From Coturnix japonica (taxonomy: Eukaryota; Chordata; Aves; Galliformes; Phasianidae): 64,000 nt of DNA. The translations under genes were made by a program, and so were the position numbers. The notes under the pieces were generated by a model. That model was not told the origin of the DNA. It was given only the letters and a program-made list of their open reading frames with translations, and did no database searches. This document shows, piece after piece, positions 28,101-36,450 of the stretch (position 1 is its first letter; every line of letters begins with the position of its first letter). The DNA lies in the NCBI RefSeq assembly GCF_001577835.2, contig NC_029536.1:4712001-4776000 (forward strand), in the 5' to 3' direction.

Positions 28101-30553
28101 ACAACTATTTCCATCATTAAGCACACTCCCTCATCATTGAGCAGCTCCCTCACCACCTCCCCAAGGTCAATTAGCCCCTCGCACATGTCAGTGTAATTTG
28201 TTTTGCTAGTATTATTTGCCATTTTCAAGACTCCAATACATTTCATAGATTAAAAGCAGCAAAAGATAACTCAAAAAAGTACTTTTACAGTAGTAAACCC
28301 TAAGAGAGAATCATAGAACCATAGAATCATAGAATGGCGTGGGTTGAAAAGGACCACAATCATCATCCAGTTTCAGTCTCCCCTGCTATGTGCAGGGTCG
28401 TCAACCACCAGACCAGGCTGCCCAGAGCCACATCCAGCCTGGATGAGAGCACAGAGTTATGGTGGTTTCTCAGCACATGTCAAGCCTGAGACTGCATTAA
28501 GCAGAGACACTCTTGCCTTGAGCTCTTGCAATAGATACATCCCTCTCAAATATATCAGGAAAAGCAGTTGGACTGGAGCCACCTTCAATCTGTGTTACCA
28601 TTCAGGAAGAGCTGCTCTTTTTCCCTTGTTTAGTTCAAAGGGCTTTTCCTTCCCAGCTGTCCCTATCAGGACCAGTTTGAGGCCAAAATTACAGAGATTC
28701 CATCTGAAAAGGGACAGTCCTCTACCAAACATCCTCCTTTCACTCCCATCTTTCTTCTCAGAGGACTACACAGTGTGAAATACAATGGACACTGGCTGTT
28801 TTTAGGAGTTTTAAAGGCTTACTTCAATGTTTTCTACGATTCTGGTGACTACCGACGCAGTAACTGAGTACCAGTAAGATTCCCCTTTCTGCTGTCGTTC
28901 TTTCTGAAAAGCAATAAAGGAAACAGAGAAAATAGGATTCAGTAAACAGCTGATCAGGAAACAATACAGGTATATAGGCGTTACACTGAAATCACTGTAC
29001 AAAGAGAAAGAATAACAGATTCCAATATCACCAATGCATGCAGGGGGCTATGTTAGAATATACCAAACCCTAACTTCAATTTCCTACGCATTTGCTTGTT
29101 AGGAGGCTTAAAACAGTATCCCTCTACCACAGCAGGTTTTTCACTATGAAATACAACTGTGACCCACCTTCCATTTTTCTTCCAGTGCTACAAGGAGGGA
29201 TCTCTTATATTCTCTTTCTTGCAACTTCTCCCTTTCCTCATCAAAATCTTCCTTTTTTTCTGGTGCACCAATTAGGTGCAGTTTTGAGACAGATATTACC
29301 CATGGATCCACATGTGGGCGATAGAAAGGTATCTGCAGTGTTATTTTGCCAATGAAACCTAGAAATGCAAAGCAGAGATGGTCTCAGATTCCTGTGTATA
29401 AAATGCTTCTGTGACCCCTGGAAAACTTGAAAGGAAAAGAGGTGTAAGAAACAAACATGCTAAAGTAGAACTGGATTAAAATTAGGTTACGTCAGCTGTT
29501 CAAGCTCCTGACTCACATGTAGAAGTCAGTGTACGCAGTCCTTCCTGGATATAAATATTTGTCTTGCACACACAGGCAAAATACATACCTGCTTTTACTT
29601 CAAATGGCAGCTCTAGTTCCTTCAAAGCATCCTTCTTTAGTGGTAAGTTCTCCAGTTCAACAGCACCTATTAAAAGCACACCAAAAAACCATGTCTGTTG
29701 AGTAAAGTTATGTTACGAACGCCAACTTGAATATTACAGAACAACCAGCATCATGCTTCAAAGGGAAAAAAGAATAGCATTTCCTGAGAACAGCCAGCCT
29801 GCCACATCAACTTGTGCAACAACTGTCATAGATATTTAGTACGCTCATTAATTTTTTAGTGCCACGTACTCAAAGTATTTGATGAGGTCATCCAGAAACA
29901 ACCTTGGGTAAGGATTTAGAGCTGAACTTTGCCATCTAGGAGACAGCTTCTACTGCTTCTAAAGAGAAACAGCAAGCACTTCATAACACATAAAGAAAAG
30001 CTCTGAAGTGTTACTAAATATTCTCTCCAAAATCAGCAAATAGCAGCAAATAGATACTGTTATAAAATGAGGAACTACCAGCACCAAAACAGGAGAGGTA
30101 AAGACTACAGAACATTCCTGACCACAGTCCCTCAACAGGAACGTTACTGAACAGTGTTAAGGAAAATGATACTGAAATATTAAATAAATTAAACAAGCTA
30201 TTAAGATAAGCTAAGCATACAACTGACAGTCTTGAATAAATTGGTTTAACGATGTTGACAAGAAACAACAGAGATAGAAACACAAAAGAATTTACCATTC
30301 GCTGTAAAGTGCTGGCACAAACATTAGAAGCATTTATATAACGTGTTAAAGACAATATTAAGTGATAGTGTTAACTCTAAGATGGAATGGAAACAGAACC
30401 ACTTCTCTCCTTAAATCACAGCATAAAGCATTACAGAAAATGCAACAGAACTTCACCTTTCAGAAGAGCAACGGAGAGCTGGTCTGTGTTCAGGTTATTG
30501 ACATATTTGCCCAAATAGGTGTTGAGGACCCAGGCTACCAACCCTTCCAACAT
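496..30553 (-). CDS. VPS13D: VPS13D, 5' two thirds (41 coding exons; continues beyond the left edge)
   Basis: VPS13D is a very large bridge-like lipid-transfer protein acting at ER contacts with mitochondria and peroxisomes, and is needed for mitochondrial shape and clearance. I joined 41 exons by protein match, GT-AG sites and phase, giving 8885 nt or about 2961 codons; the human protein is about 4390 aa. Exons in gene order: 30457-30553, 29589-29666, 29168-29358, 28823-28903, 27950-28066, 27638-27742, 27162-27332, 26394-26494, 25839-26007, 24873-24965, 24292-24502, 23647-23826, 23307-23437, 22928-23000, 22558-22722, 21930-22060, 21591-21723, 17915-20134, 17444-17595, 16254-17288, 15472-15562, 14871-14997, 14490-14670, 14089-14271, 12198-12411, 11529-11739, 11224-11395, 10557-10669, 10068-10277, 8079-8344, 7860-7993, 6779-6934, 5684-5906, 5382-5456, 4773-4979, 4526-4615, 4255-4395, 2950-3072, 2381-2455, 999-1104, 496-648. 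The frame stays open throughout. The adaptor-binding and C-terminal domains lie outside the window. Confidence 0.97.
4701..4740. repeat. AT dinucleotide-rich tract
   Basis: Alternating at/ac dinucleotides (catatatatatatataat type) lie about 35 bases downstream of the donor of VPS13D exon 4773-4979. Length polymorphism is likely. Confidence 0.8.
4773..5906 (-). CDS. VPS13D: VPS13D exons encoding the UBA domain
   Basis: Exons 5684-5906, 5382-5456 and 4773-4979 encode a variable Ser-rich linker followed by a ubiquitin-associated domain at about residues 2633-2680. Its core reads [20 protein letters not shown], with the LGFS turn typical of UBA folds, followed by [15 protein letters not shown]13D is the only vertebrate VPS13 paralogue with a UBA domain, so this region alone fixes the paralogue. 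The linker ahead of it is rich in Ala and Ser and differs from the human one. Confidence 0.95.
5942..6054 (+). mobile_element. CR1 LINE 3'-end fragment
   Basis: This CR1 3' tail reads forward (tctaaggtccttttcaaccc, ccaggccattctggg) and ends in the tgattctatgatt octamer repeats. It lies in the VPS13D intron, about 36 bases upstream of the acceptor of exon 5684-5906, and faces a second CR1 copy at 6096. Confidence 0.85.
6096..6262 (-). mobile_element. CR1 LINE 3'-end fragment
   Basis: The + strand reads agaatcacagaatggcctgg, then ttggaagggacctcaaggac, which is the complement of the CR1 3' end. It is a 5'-truncated copy in a VPS13D intron, opposite in direction to the copy at 5942-6054. Confidence 0.9.
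12571..12612. repeat. Short tandem repeat, four units of acagattaaa
   Basis: Four near-identical 10-base units follow one another with a small A insertion between the second and third. They lie in the intron about 160 bases upstream of VPS13D exon 12198-12411. Confidence 0.85.
14272..14345 (-). mobile_element. CR1 LINE 3' tip abutting a VPS13D exon
   Basis: The + strand reads tagaatcacagaatggtttg and gacccttaagatcatctagg, an old CR1 tip. Its last bases are directly joined to exon 14089-14271, so that the ATTCTAG end of the repeat serves as the 3' splice site. Confidence 0.85.
15666..15830 (-). mobile_element. CR1 LINE 3'-end fragment
   Basis: This is a CR1 complement (agaatcacagaatggcgtgg, ccacatccagcctggccttg) in the VPS13D intron between exons 16254-17288 and 15472-15562. 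It is similar in subfamily to the copy at 28308. Confidence 0.9.
16254..17288 (-). CDS. VPS13D: VPS13D second large exon (345 codons)
   Basis: This is a phase 0 exon of 1035 nt encoding about residues 1534-1878. It includes conserved blocks such as [20 protein letters not shown] and [21 protein letters not shown] serine-rich, less conserved loop at the start ([14 protein letters not shown]) and a proline-rich [10 protein letters not shown] segment look like disordered loops projecting from the groove. The acceptor is TTGTAG before 17288 and the donor is GTATTA after 16254. Confidence 0.95.
17915..20134 (-). CDS. VPS13D: VPS13D giant exon (about 740 codons) with likely phospho-FFAT motif
   Basis: This single 2220-nt exon encodes about residues 743-1482, part of the repeating-groove region that forms the lipid channel. 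Near its start (about residues 758-768) is [10 protein letters not shown]. It corresponds to the acidic, phosphorylatable motif through which VPS13D is known to bind the ER protein VAP. The acceptor follows a T-rich run (CCACAG at 20140-20135), and the donor is a GTATG after 17915. Long stretches match mammalian VPS13D closely, for example [20 protein letters not shown]. The T-P-P-rich segment just after the motif is also conserved. Confidence 0.96.
22501..22516. repeat. A16 homopolymer near an exon donor
   Basis: A run of 16 A lies about 45 bases past the donor of VPS13D exon 22558-22722, followed by a further A-rich stretch to about 22550. Confidence 0.85.
23931..23946. repeat. C16 homopolymer
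   Basis: An uninterrupted run of about 16 C lies in the VPS13D intron between exons 24292-24502 and 23647-23826. It is likely to be prone to length errors. Confidence 0.9.
28308..28443 (-). mobile_element. CR1 LINE 3'-end fragment
   Basis: The tail shows three octamer units (atagaaccatagaatcatag) followed by the CR1 body in complement. It lies in the VPS13D intron between exons 28823-28903 and 27950-28066. Confidence 0.9.
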
Positions 30554-30629
30554 GACTATGTCCTAGAAGGGAGCATCTAACATTTTTCTGTCATTTTCTG
30601 GTTCTCTGTTCCATAACTGCAGTCTCAAT
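29168..30629 (-). CDS. VPS13D: VPS13D exons 2-4: start codon and N-terminal chorein domain
   Basis: Exon 2 is 30457-30629, with an acceptor after a T/C tract and a 76-nt 5' UTR stretch before the ATG at 30553-30551. The protein opens [20 protein letters not shown], the conserved VPS13 chorein start that leads into the lipid-transfer groove. Exon 3 is 29589-29666 and exon 4 is 29168-29358; together they encode about residues 1-122. The start is secure because this is the family N-terminus and the first ATG of the exon. Confidence 0.96.
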
Positions 30630-31079
30630 CTGAAAGGAAAAAAAAATAGTAATAATGATGAAACAAATGAGTGTCTGAAATAAAGTCTCGGCACACCCAG
30701 AGACAGCGCTACCATGGTCTCCCTCTGTATCTATCCTAAAATATTAAAGCATTTTTAAAGGAAGAAACCAACCTTATGCCATATCCTTGAAGTCTCAAAT
30801 CACAGAGCTTCACATAGAGCTTTAATAATTACAGTTCACTCCCATAGGCAAATTAAACTCATCTTTCCATCCCATGTCTAACCAAAGCACCACCTTTAAT
30901 GGTAATTATCAACCACGCCAATTAACAATCTTCTTTCCACTTTGATCTGAAGCCACTTTGCACTGCTCACAGTATTTACTTCAAGTTGCAAGTGCATTGA
31001 TTTTGGAAGCCTAGACTGAAAAAATGGGCATCCCTGTGCCCCCCTCTCTAAGAAAACCACATCTGTCAATTCCCACAAT

Positions 31080-31347
31080 GGGCAGCGTTCCTCCCCTACA
31101 TAAGGGGGAGGAAATGGGAGGTTTAGGTTGGATCTTAGGAGGAAGTTTTTCATGCAGAGGGTGGTGATGCACTGGAACAGGTTGCCCAAGGAGGCTGTGG
31201 ATGCCCCATCCCTGCAGGCATTCAAGGCCAGGCTGGATGTGGCTCTGGGCAGCCTGGGCTGCTGGTTGGTGACCCTGCACATAGCAGGGGGTTGAAACGA
31301 GACGATCATTGTGGGCCTTTTCAACCCAGGCTGTTCTGTGATTCTAC
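31080..31347 (+). mobile_element. CR1 LINE 3'-end fragment
   Basis: A forward CR1 copy (gatgcactggaacaggttgc, ccaaggaggctgtggatgcc) ends in ctgttctgtgattctac. It sits in the first VPS13D intron, between the CpG island and the first coding exon. Confidence 0.9.
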
Positions 31348-31796
31348 GCTCAGATGTTTGCCACCAGGTAACATCATACGGACTTTAAGAAGCCCCGCAG
31401 AAATGAGCCCGTACATCCGCAGTTCCCATTCTAGCCAGAGGACACCCACTTACCAGAAAAGGATGGAAGCAATTTACAATTTGAACCATACCAAAAAGCC
31501 TTTTGACTCTTGCAGGATTCTCTTAAGATGTGTGATACAGTTCACACTAAACAAACCCTCTTTGGGGGGAAGAGCTTATGTGTGGGAAATAATCAGATAT
31601 GAGCCAGATGAATAGCTTATTAACAATAACTTGATTGGGTCTTCGAAGCGATATAACAATAACTGCATCAAGGCATTGTAAAAAGCTACATTAGGGAAAG
31701 AACTCTAGTTGTTTGTGTCAATATTACCCTTCAGAGACTATGGAAACCTCTCACTATACAGAGTTCAGTAAAGTTAGATTATCAAATCCAATAATG

Positions 31797-31950
31797 GTTT
31801 GGGTTGGAAGGGACCTTAATGCCCATCCAGCTCCAACCCTCTGCCACCAGCAGGGCCACAACCAGCAGCTCAGGCTGCCTGCTGCCCATCCATGGCCTTG
31901 GGCACCTGCAGGGATGGGAAACCCACAGCTCTGGGCAGCAGTGCCAAGTC
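31797..31950 (-). mobile_element. CR1 LINE fragment
   Basis: This is a CR1 complement (gggttggaagggaccttaat, ccttgggcacctgcagggat) in the first VPS13D intron. It lacks the terminal octamers. Confidence 0.85.
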
Positions 31951-32044
31951 TAACACTTGATTCAGACTCAGCTTTTGCCGTAGGTTGTTTTTAATACTCA
32001 TAATATTCCTCTCTGCTTTCTCAAAGCCAGGTGTGAGCGTTTAC

Positions 32045-32740
32045 AAGGCCGAGGCCGTTCCTCGGTGCTGCTCACTGTGGGTGAAGACGCACTTTGGGGC
32101 CCCGCAGGCCGCGGGGGCTGTGGGCTCTTTGCTTCGCTCCTCTCCCATCTACACGAGCATGAATAAGGCCCGGAGCGGCCCCACACCACACACTGCCTCC
32201 CCCCCGTGCAAAGAAACGGTCCATAAGGAAGAGGAGGAGGGGAAATAACGAAGACAGAGACCTGTTGGCACACGGGCGCGGGGGAGCCGCGAAGCGAAAG
32301 GTCACCTTGCCCACAGGCGGCCGGGCAGAGCCGCGGGGTCGGGCGGCCTCCACCGCGTGGGGAGAGTTCGAGCACAGCCCCGAGGCGGCCCCGGAGCCCC
32401 TTCGTAACCCCGAGACCGCGGGGCGGAGCGCGGAGAGGGGCGTGAGGCGGGGAGGAGCCCCTGAACGCCGGGCCTGCGCCTCACAGCTCGGGCTGACGCA
32501 GGAGGGAAGGCCCGGAGCCGCCGTCCCGTCCCGCAGCGCTCCGTCCCGCTCCGCCCGCCCGCACTCACCTCAGCTCTCGGCCGCAGCCACCTCCGCAGCG
32601 CTGAGTGGAGGCCGAGCGGTGTTAAGGGGGAAAACGAGGCCGGACGGAGCACCGAGAGATCGATGGGAGCTTCCCCGCCTCCGGGGGGCGGAACCGGCCC
32701 GGTCCGTCCTGCGCCGCCTGAGGGGCGGGACCGGGTTCAC
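32045..32740 (-). promoter_or_regulatory. CpG-island promoter of VPS13D
   Basis: About 700 bases are very GC- and CpG-rich compared with the AT-rich introns on either side. The island contains GC boxes (GGGGCGG at 32685-32691 and 32722-32728) and no TATA box that I can see. The exon 1 donor at 32569 lies inside it. This is the usual arrangement for a housekeeping gene such as VPS13D. I saw no plus-strand exon that would argue for a bidirectional promoter. Confidence 0.75.
32569..32640 (-). other. VPS13D: VPS13D exon 1 (5' UTR, noncoding)
   Basis: A strong donor on the minus strand (CTGAG|GTGAGTGCG, last exon base 32569) sits inside the CpG island, about 2 kb upstream of the first coding exon. 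That coding exon has its own acceptor with a T-rich tract (exon begins 30629), so the 5' UTR is split by an intron of about 1.9 kb. The donor is visible. The upstream end of this exon is not fixed by sequence, and 32640 is only a guess. Transcript start data would settle it. Confidence 0.6.
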
Positions 32741-33560
32741 AGAAACACAGAATCACAGAATGACCCGGGTTGGAAGGGTCCTCAAGGATCATGTAGTTCC
32801 AACCCCCCTGCCTGGCAGGGCCACCAAACATACACAGTTACTAGATCAGGTTGCCCAGGGCCCCGTCCAACCTGGTCTTGAACACCTCCAAGGACGGGGC
32901 ATCCACAACCTCACTGGGCAGCCTGTTCCAGGGCCTAACCACTCTCCTAGTGAAGAACTTCCCCCTAACATCCAACCTAAATCTTCCCTCTTTTAACTTA
33001 AAACCATTTCCCCTAGTCCTGAGGAACTTCCTAGTCCTGGGTTCACTGAGTTCTTATCCCAGTCTATACACGTACCCTGCATTGCCCTGACCCATGTGCA
33101 ACACCTTGCACTTGGCCTCATTAGGTTCTTGTGGGCCCACTTTTGAGCCTGTCCAGGCCTCTTTGGATGGGTCCCTTTTATGGTGTCAGCTGCAGCACCC
33201 AGCATAGGGCCATCTGCAAACTTGCATCCCATCATCTACATCACTGATGAAGTCCCAGGATGGACCCCTGAAGGACAACACTCATCACTGGCCACCACCT
33301 GCACCTGGAGACATTGACCACAAGCAACCAATTCCTTATCCACAGAATAGTCCACCCTTTGAACCATTACCTTTACAAGTTAGAGATACAAATGTGGTGC
33401 AGGACCATGTCTAAGGCCTTGCTTAAGTCCAGGTAGACAACACCAATTGCCCTTTCTACGTCCACTGAAGCCATCACTCCAAGAGGAAGAGTAATGGCTG
33501 CTTATAGTGTCCTTGTTAACAGGGCCTGGCTGTAGGCAATGAGAGATGAGATGGCCGCGG
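32738..33560 (-). mobile_element. Long CR1 LINE 3' fragment upstream of the VPS13D promoter
   Basis: About 800 bases of CR1 complement start at cacagaatcacagaatgacc, pass through ttgaacacctccaaggacgg and the cccctagtcctgaggaactt block, and reach into the 3' part of the ORF2 region near 33400. It is the longest CR1 copy in the window and begins at the edge of the CpG island. The far boundary is approximate. Confidence 0.85.
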
Positions 33561-35148
33561 ATCAACCCTCTTTTAATGAAGTACTATGACAATAAGCCTT
33601 GAGTTTAAAAGCAATGCTTTAGCCTATAGAGTGAAATAGCCTGTTCTAAAAAGCAGAATTTTGGCTCAATAGGGAGGTGGAAAACAGAGGAGTATAAAAA
33701 CACACCATTTATCTTTTTCTTAACAAATACAAACACGCTTTTCATACTTCAAGATAAAAATGGGGTTTCCCTTCTGTCACACTGCTCCATAGCCTGAAAA
33801 CCCAGAACATTAACTGCCATAACATCATCTAAAACATCTTCCAAACTCTGCCACTGCTCCTCCAATGCGGTCCCAGCACTGGGAGCTGTTAAGACATTAA
33901 AATACTCAGTACAACAGAAAAGGGTCAAAGCATTTCACAAAACCAGGTTCTGTCTGTTGTTTTCATTGGGCTTTTTTTTCTCCCAACAGTTTGTGTTTCA
34001 AAGTCTTCTCTGAAAAGGACCTTCAAGTTGAACACGAAGTTGTAAAAGGTTTCTTTGTAGTGGGATGAAAAAACTATTTGGAGTTCCCGGCTTTAGAAAT
34101 AACCTCTTAGGTTGCACGCAAGTTTAAAGGATGTGTTTTAAAAGCCTGATTCTCATCTTTATTAATAGAGTAGGTGCTGTCTGACTGATTTTCTATAAGA
34201 AGTGGGTGGATGGATCTTCAGTGCTGAGCAACAAGTGAAGAATGGAACAGGATTTTCAGGTTCTGAGGACTGAGTCACTTCCAGTTTTTATAGATTACTC
34301 TACACAACCTTCAAGGGAGTTCATTACCTGAGGTGGGTGGGGGCGAGCTGCCCAGCATACACATCCATCTGCATCAGCTCTATTATCCACTGGAATGCAG
34401 AAAAAAGTATTTGGGGTTGATGGTTTACTTTTATAACCTCAAAAACAAGGTGAGGATCAATGAGAAAATGATATGGAATCAGTCAGGACGCGAAGATGAC
34501 AGATTGTAGAGCTGTCATTAAAAGGAAATTATTTCCTACTGAAAGAAAACCTATGTCTTTTCTAAACTGAAATGAACTACGCACAGCTGAATGAACTAAT
34601 GCTATTGTTTAGACGTGATTTTCATAACCTAGCAAAAAACAATCATTAATAAAGCTCCTGTCAAAGCTGACATTCCCTGATACACCCAAGGGCTATCGGT
34701 CCAATAATGAGAGAAAGTAAACTGTAATAATAAGAGAAGCGTAGTAAGAGAAACCTCTGGGAGGCTGGTTCAGATCACAGTCACGTTCTTGACTTGAACC
34801 CAAGAAGTCTCAGGAGGAAAGTCAATGACATAAAGTTAGAAAACTATTTCCTTTTAAAGCTATTAAAGGTTGCTTCAGGATATCATGGAAGGAAGGGAGG
34901 AGTTGGCCATGAGAAAAATTAGATGAGAAAAAGCATTAAAAAGGAGTAACTTGTTCAACGCTGCACGCTCATCTTTTGACTCTCAAAGCTGACAAAAAAG
35001 AGATTAAAAGCCTCAAAAAATAAATGCCCGTATTCCTCTGAAATTTCAAGTCTCTGTAGAAATGCTACATTTAACATGTTTGGTTGTGAACGTAAGGGCT
35101 GATTATCAGTCAATCAGTATAAAATCTGTTGTCTCCTTTAAATAGTTT
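33561..35148. other. Intergenic, nothing recognised
   Basis: This stretch lies between the long CR1 copy upstream of VPS13D and the TNFRSF1B-like tail exon. It is AT-rich unique sequence; I saw no exon, repeat end or RNA gene. Part of it may be the 3' UTR of the old TNFRSF1B gene. Confidence 0.6.
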
Positions 35149-35435
35149 TCATCCCCATATCTTGAACAACCAGAGGAAACTTCTTTGTGTCCAGAAGTCA
35201 ATCCTGAAGTAAACCGTCCTTGGCTTCCACCAATACCTGAATTTCAGTTTCTTTTTTACAAGGGGTTTTTCTTCTTTAGAAAGAGGAACTTCTCTCCCTG
35301 TTGGAGAGCATTGAGCACTTCCATTGCCCAATCTAGTTGGATCAGTCTGTTCTGGAAACTGGGAGCCACAATCTGGATTATGTACTTTAACAATACAAGT
35401 CACATTCACCTGCATTCCTCCATTACCTGAGAGTT
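35149..35435 (-). pseudogene. TNFRSF1B-like cytoplasmic tail exon
   Basis: After a TTTGACAG acceptor the frame reads GMQVNVTCIVKVHNPDCGS and later EVPLSKEEKP, matching human TQVNVTCIVNV and EQVPFSKEE. VPLSKEE is the TRAF2-binding motif of TNFR2 (PFSKEE in human). The residues after SKEE do not align with the human C-terminus. The frame in use runs to a TGA at 35149, and another frame ends at 35198. Confidence 0.72.
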
Positions 35436-36089
35436 CTGTCAAATAAGGAAAAAAACACAGATTAAACAAAGTAGAACACAGCCTGGAACAACATGTTGGA
35501 TTCTTTATCCAGTTCCTTGACTTAGGAGTTCAATTACATGCTCTACATCATCTTCCATTGCTTGATAGGCAAACTGGTGAAGTTTTCCTGTTCTGAAAAG
35601 TGAAGACAGACTTTTCACCACGGCAACAAAAAGCATCTCATTAAGCTAGGAGCAGATCATTAAATACAAGGCCAGGCAGTCCAAAATGCTCTTAAACATA
35701 GCTGCCTTCTGGACAGACTATGAACAGCAGAGAATATGTCCATGCTTGTGAATGCTATAAATATTGGGCTGCTGTAAGTCAGGCTTTCCTTAGTCTAACA
35801 TCTGACACATAAACCTTTTCTTCCAGCTTCTTTATAGCACTAAGTCTCAGGAAGTGCATTGTAAAATCTAATTCTGGGCTTCTTAGAAACATATAAAGAA
35901 TTACAGTGACTGTGGAATGGAGCAAGGCAGGACAGCTGTGACATTGTGCAACTCAATACAAGCAGTGACACAATTAACTCAGTTCTTCTATTTGGGTACA
36001 GGTAATTAGTTTTGGACAGAAACTGTCAACTAAAGATAATCTTGCTTCCCAGCCAGACAGAAGTGACTTTGAACAAGGTAACAGCTCAC

Positions 36090-36274
36090 CAATGATGAAG
36101 GACGTGTCGGGCACAGAGTTTAGAATGACAGGCTGTGTTATTATTTCACCGCTGCTGGAAGTTGAGCTTTGGCTGGGGAGGAGGTTTACAACAGCGTGAT
36201 GTGGAACTGTGGCAACTGAGTCATGGCAAACGGTGTCATTCATGCTGTTTCCTGCAACAGCCACTGATTTACAA
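36090..36274 (-). pseudogene. TNFRSF1B-like stalk exon
   Basis: The exon has an acceptor (TTTCTTGCAG) and donor (GTGAGC) in good form. It encodes CKSVAVAGNSMNDTVC, matching human CNVVAIPGNASMDAVC, then a Ser/Thr/Pro-poor stretch ending TSFIIG. The frame is open through all 185 nt in the phase expected from the family. That it is still open suggests the loss is recent, or that the gene is still used in part. Confidence 0.75.
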
Positions 36275-36357
36275 CTGCAAGAAACAGAAAGAGAAGTTAG
36301 GAAAGAAAGCAACCCTGTATTCAGTTCAAGATTGCTATTAGACAGAATCTGGCTTAC

Positions 36358-36450
36358 GCTGTGCGTGGTATACAGCTGGTATCAGAAGATTCCTCATCTG
36401 AAAAGGGCCAGGGGGACAGGGCTTACATTCTACATCTGTGCTATCTGTTC
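36358..36450 (-). pseudogene. TNFRSF1B-like cysteine-rich exon, one base short
   Basis: Read from the acceptor the exon gives GTDSTDVECKPCPPG, matching human TNFR2 GTETSDVVCKPCAPG. The rest (FSDEESSDTSCIPRTA) is only found one base out of frame and matches human FSNTTSSTDICRPHQ. The length is 93 nt, against 94 nt for the equivalent TNFRSF8 exon in this window (44547-44640), so one base is missing near the Pro-Gly codons. As it stands, the frame runs into a stop early in the next exon. Confidence 0.75.

Larger units (their letters stand above)
35149..36450 (-). pseudogene. TNFRSF1B: TNFRSF1B (TNFR2) remnant, three colinear exons recognised
   Basis: TNFR2 is the TRAF-binding TNF receptor of immune cells. 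The exons here match its late extracellular part and its tail, in the right order and in the slot where TNFRSF1B sits in human, between TNFRSF8 and VPS13D. They are 36358-36450 (last cysteine-rich exon), 36090-36274 (stalk) and 35149-35435 (cytoplasmic tail with GGMQVNVTCIVKV against human GHGTQVNVTCIVNV). Splice sites look intact. No transmembrane exon is visible between 35435 and 36090. No signal peptide or earlier cysteine-rich exon is clear in 36.5-40.5 kb. The first exon is one base short, which puts it out of frame with the next. The gene could instead be live, with diverged exons I missed and a sequencing error. I favour a decaying gene. Confidence 0.7.

Noticed and set aside
28344-28778. 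A 144-codon + strand open frame in a VPS13D intron
   Set aside because: The first part is antisense CR1, and the remainder has no match.
32265-32996. A 243-codon open frame on the + strand over the CpG island
   Set aside because: It lies in very GC-rich DNA, where stops are rare, and its second half is the complement of a CR1 copy. There is no protein match or splice context.
35149-36450. The idea that these exons are alternative 3' exons of TNFRSF8
   Set aside because: They match TNFR2 better than CD30, they repeat exon types that TNFRSF8 already has, and they lie past the TNFRSF8 stop and a candidate poly-A signal.
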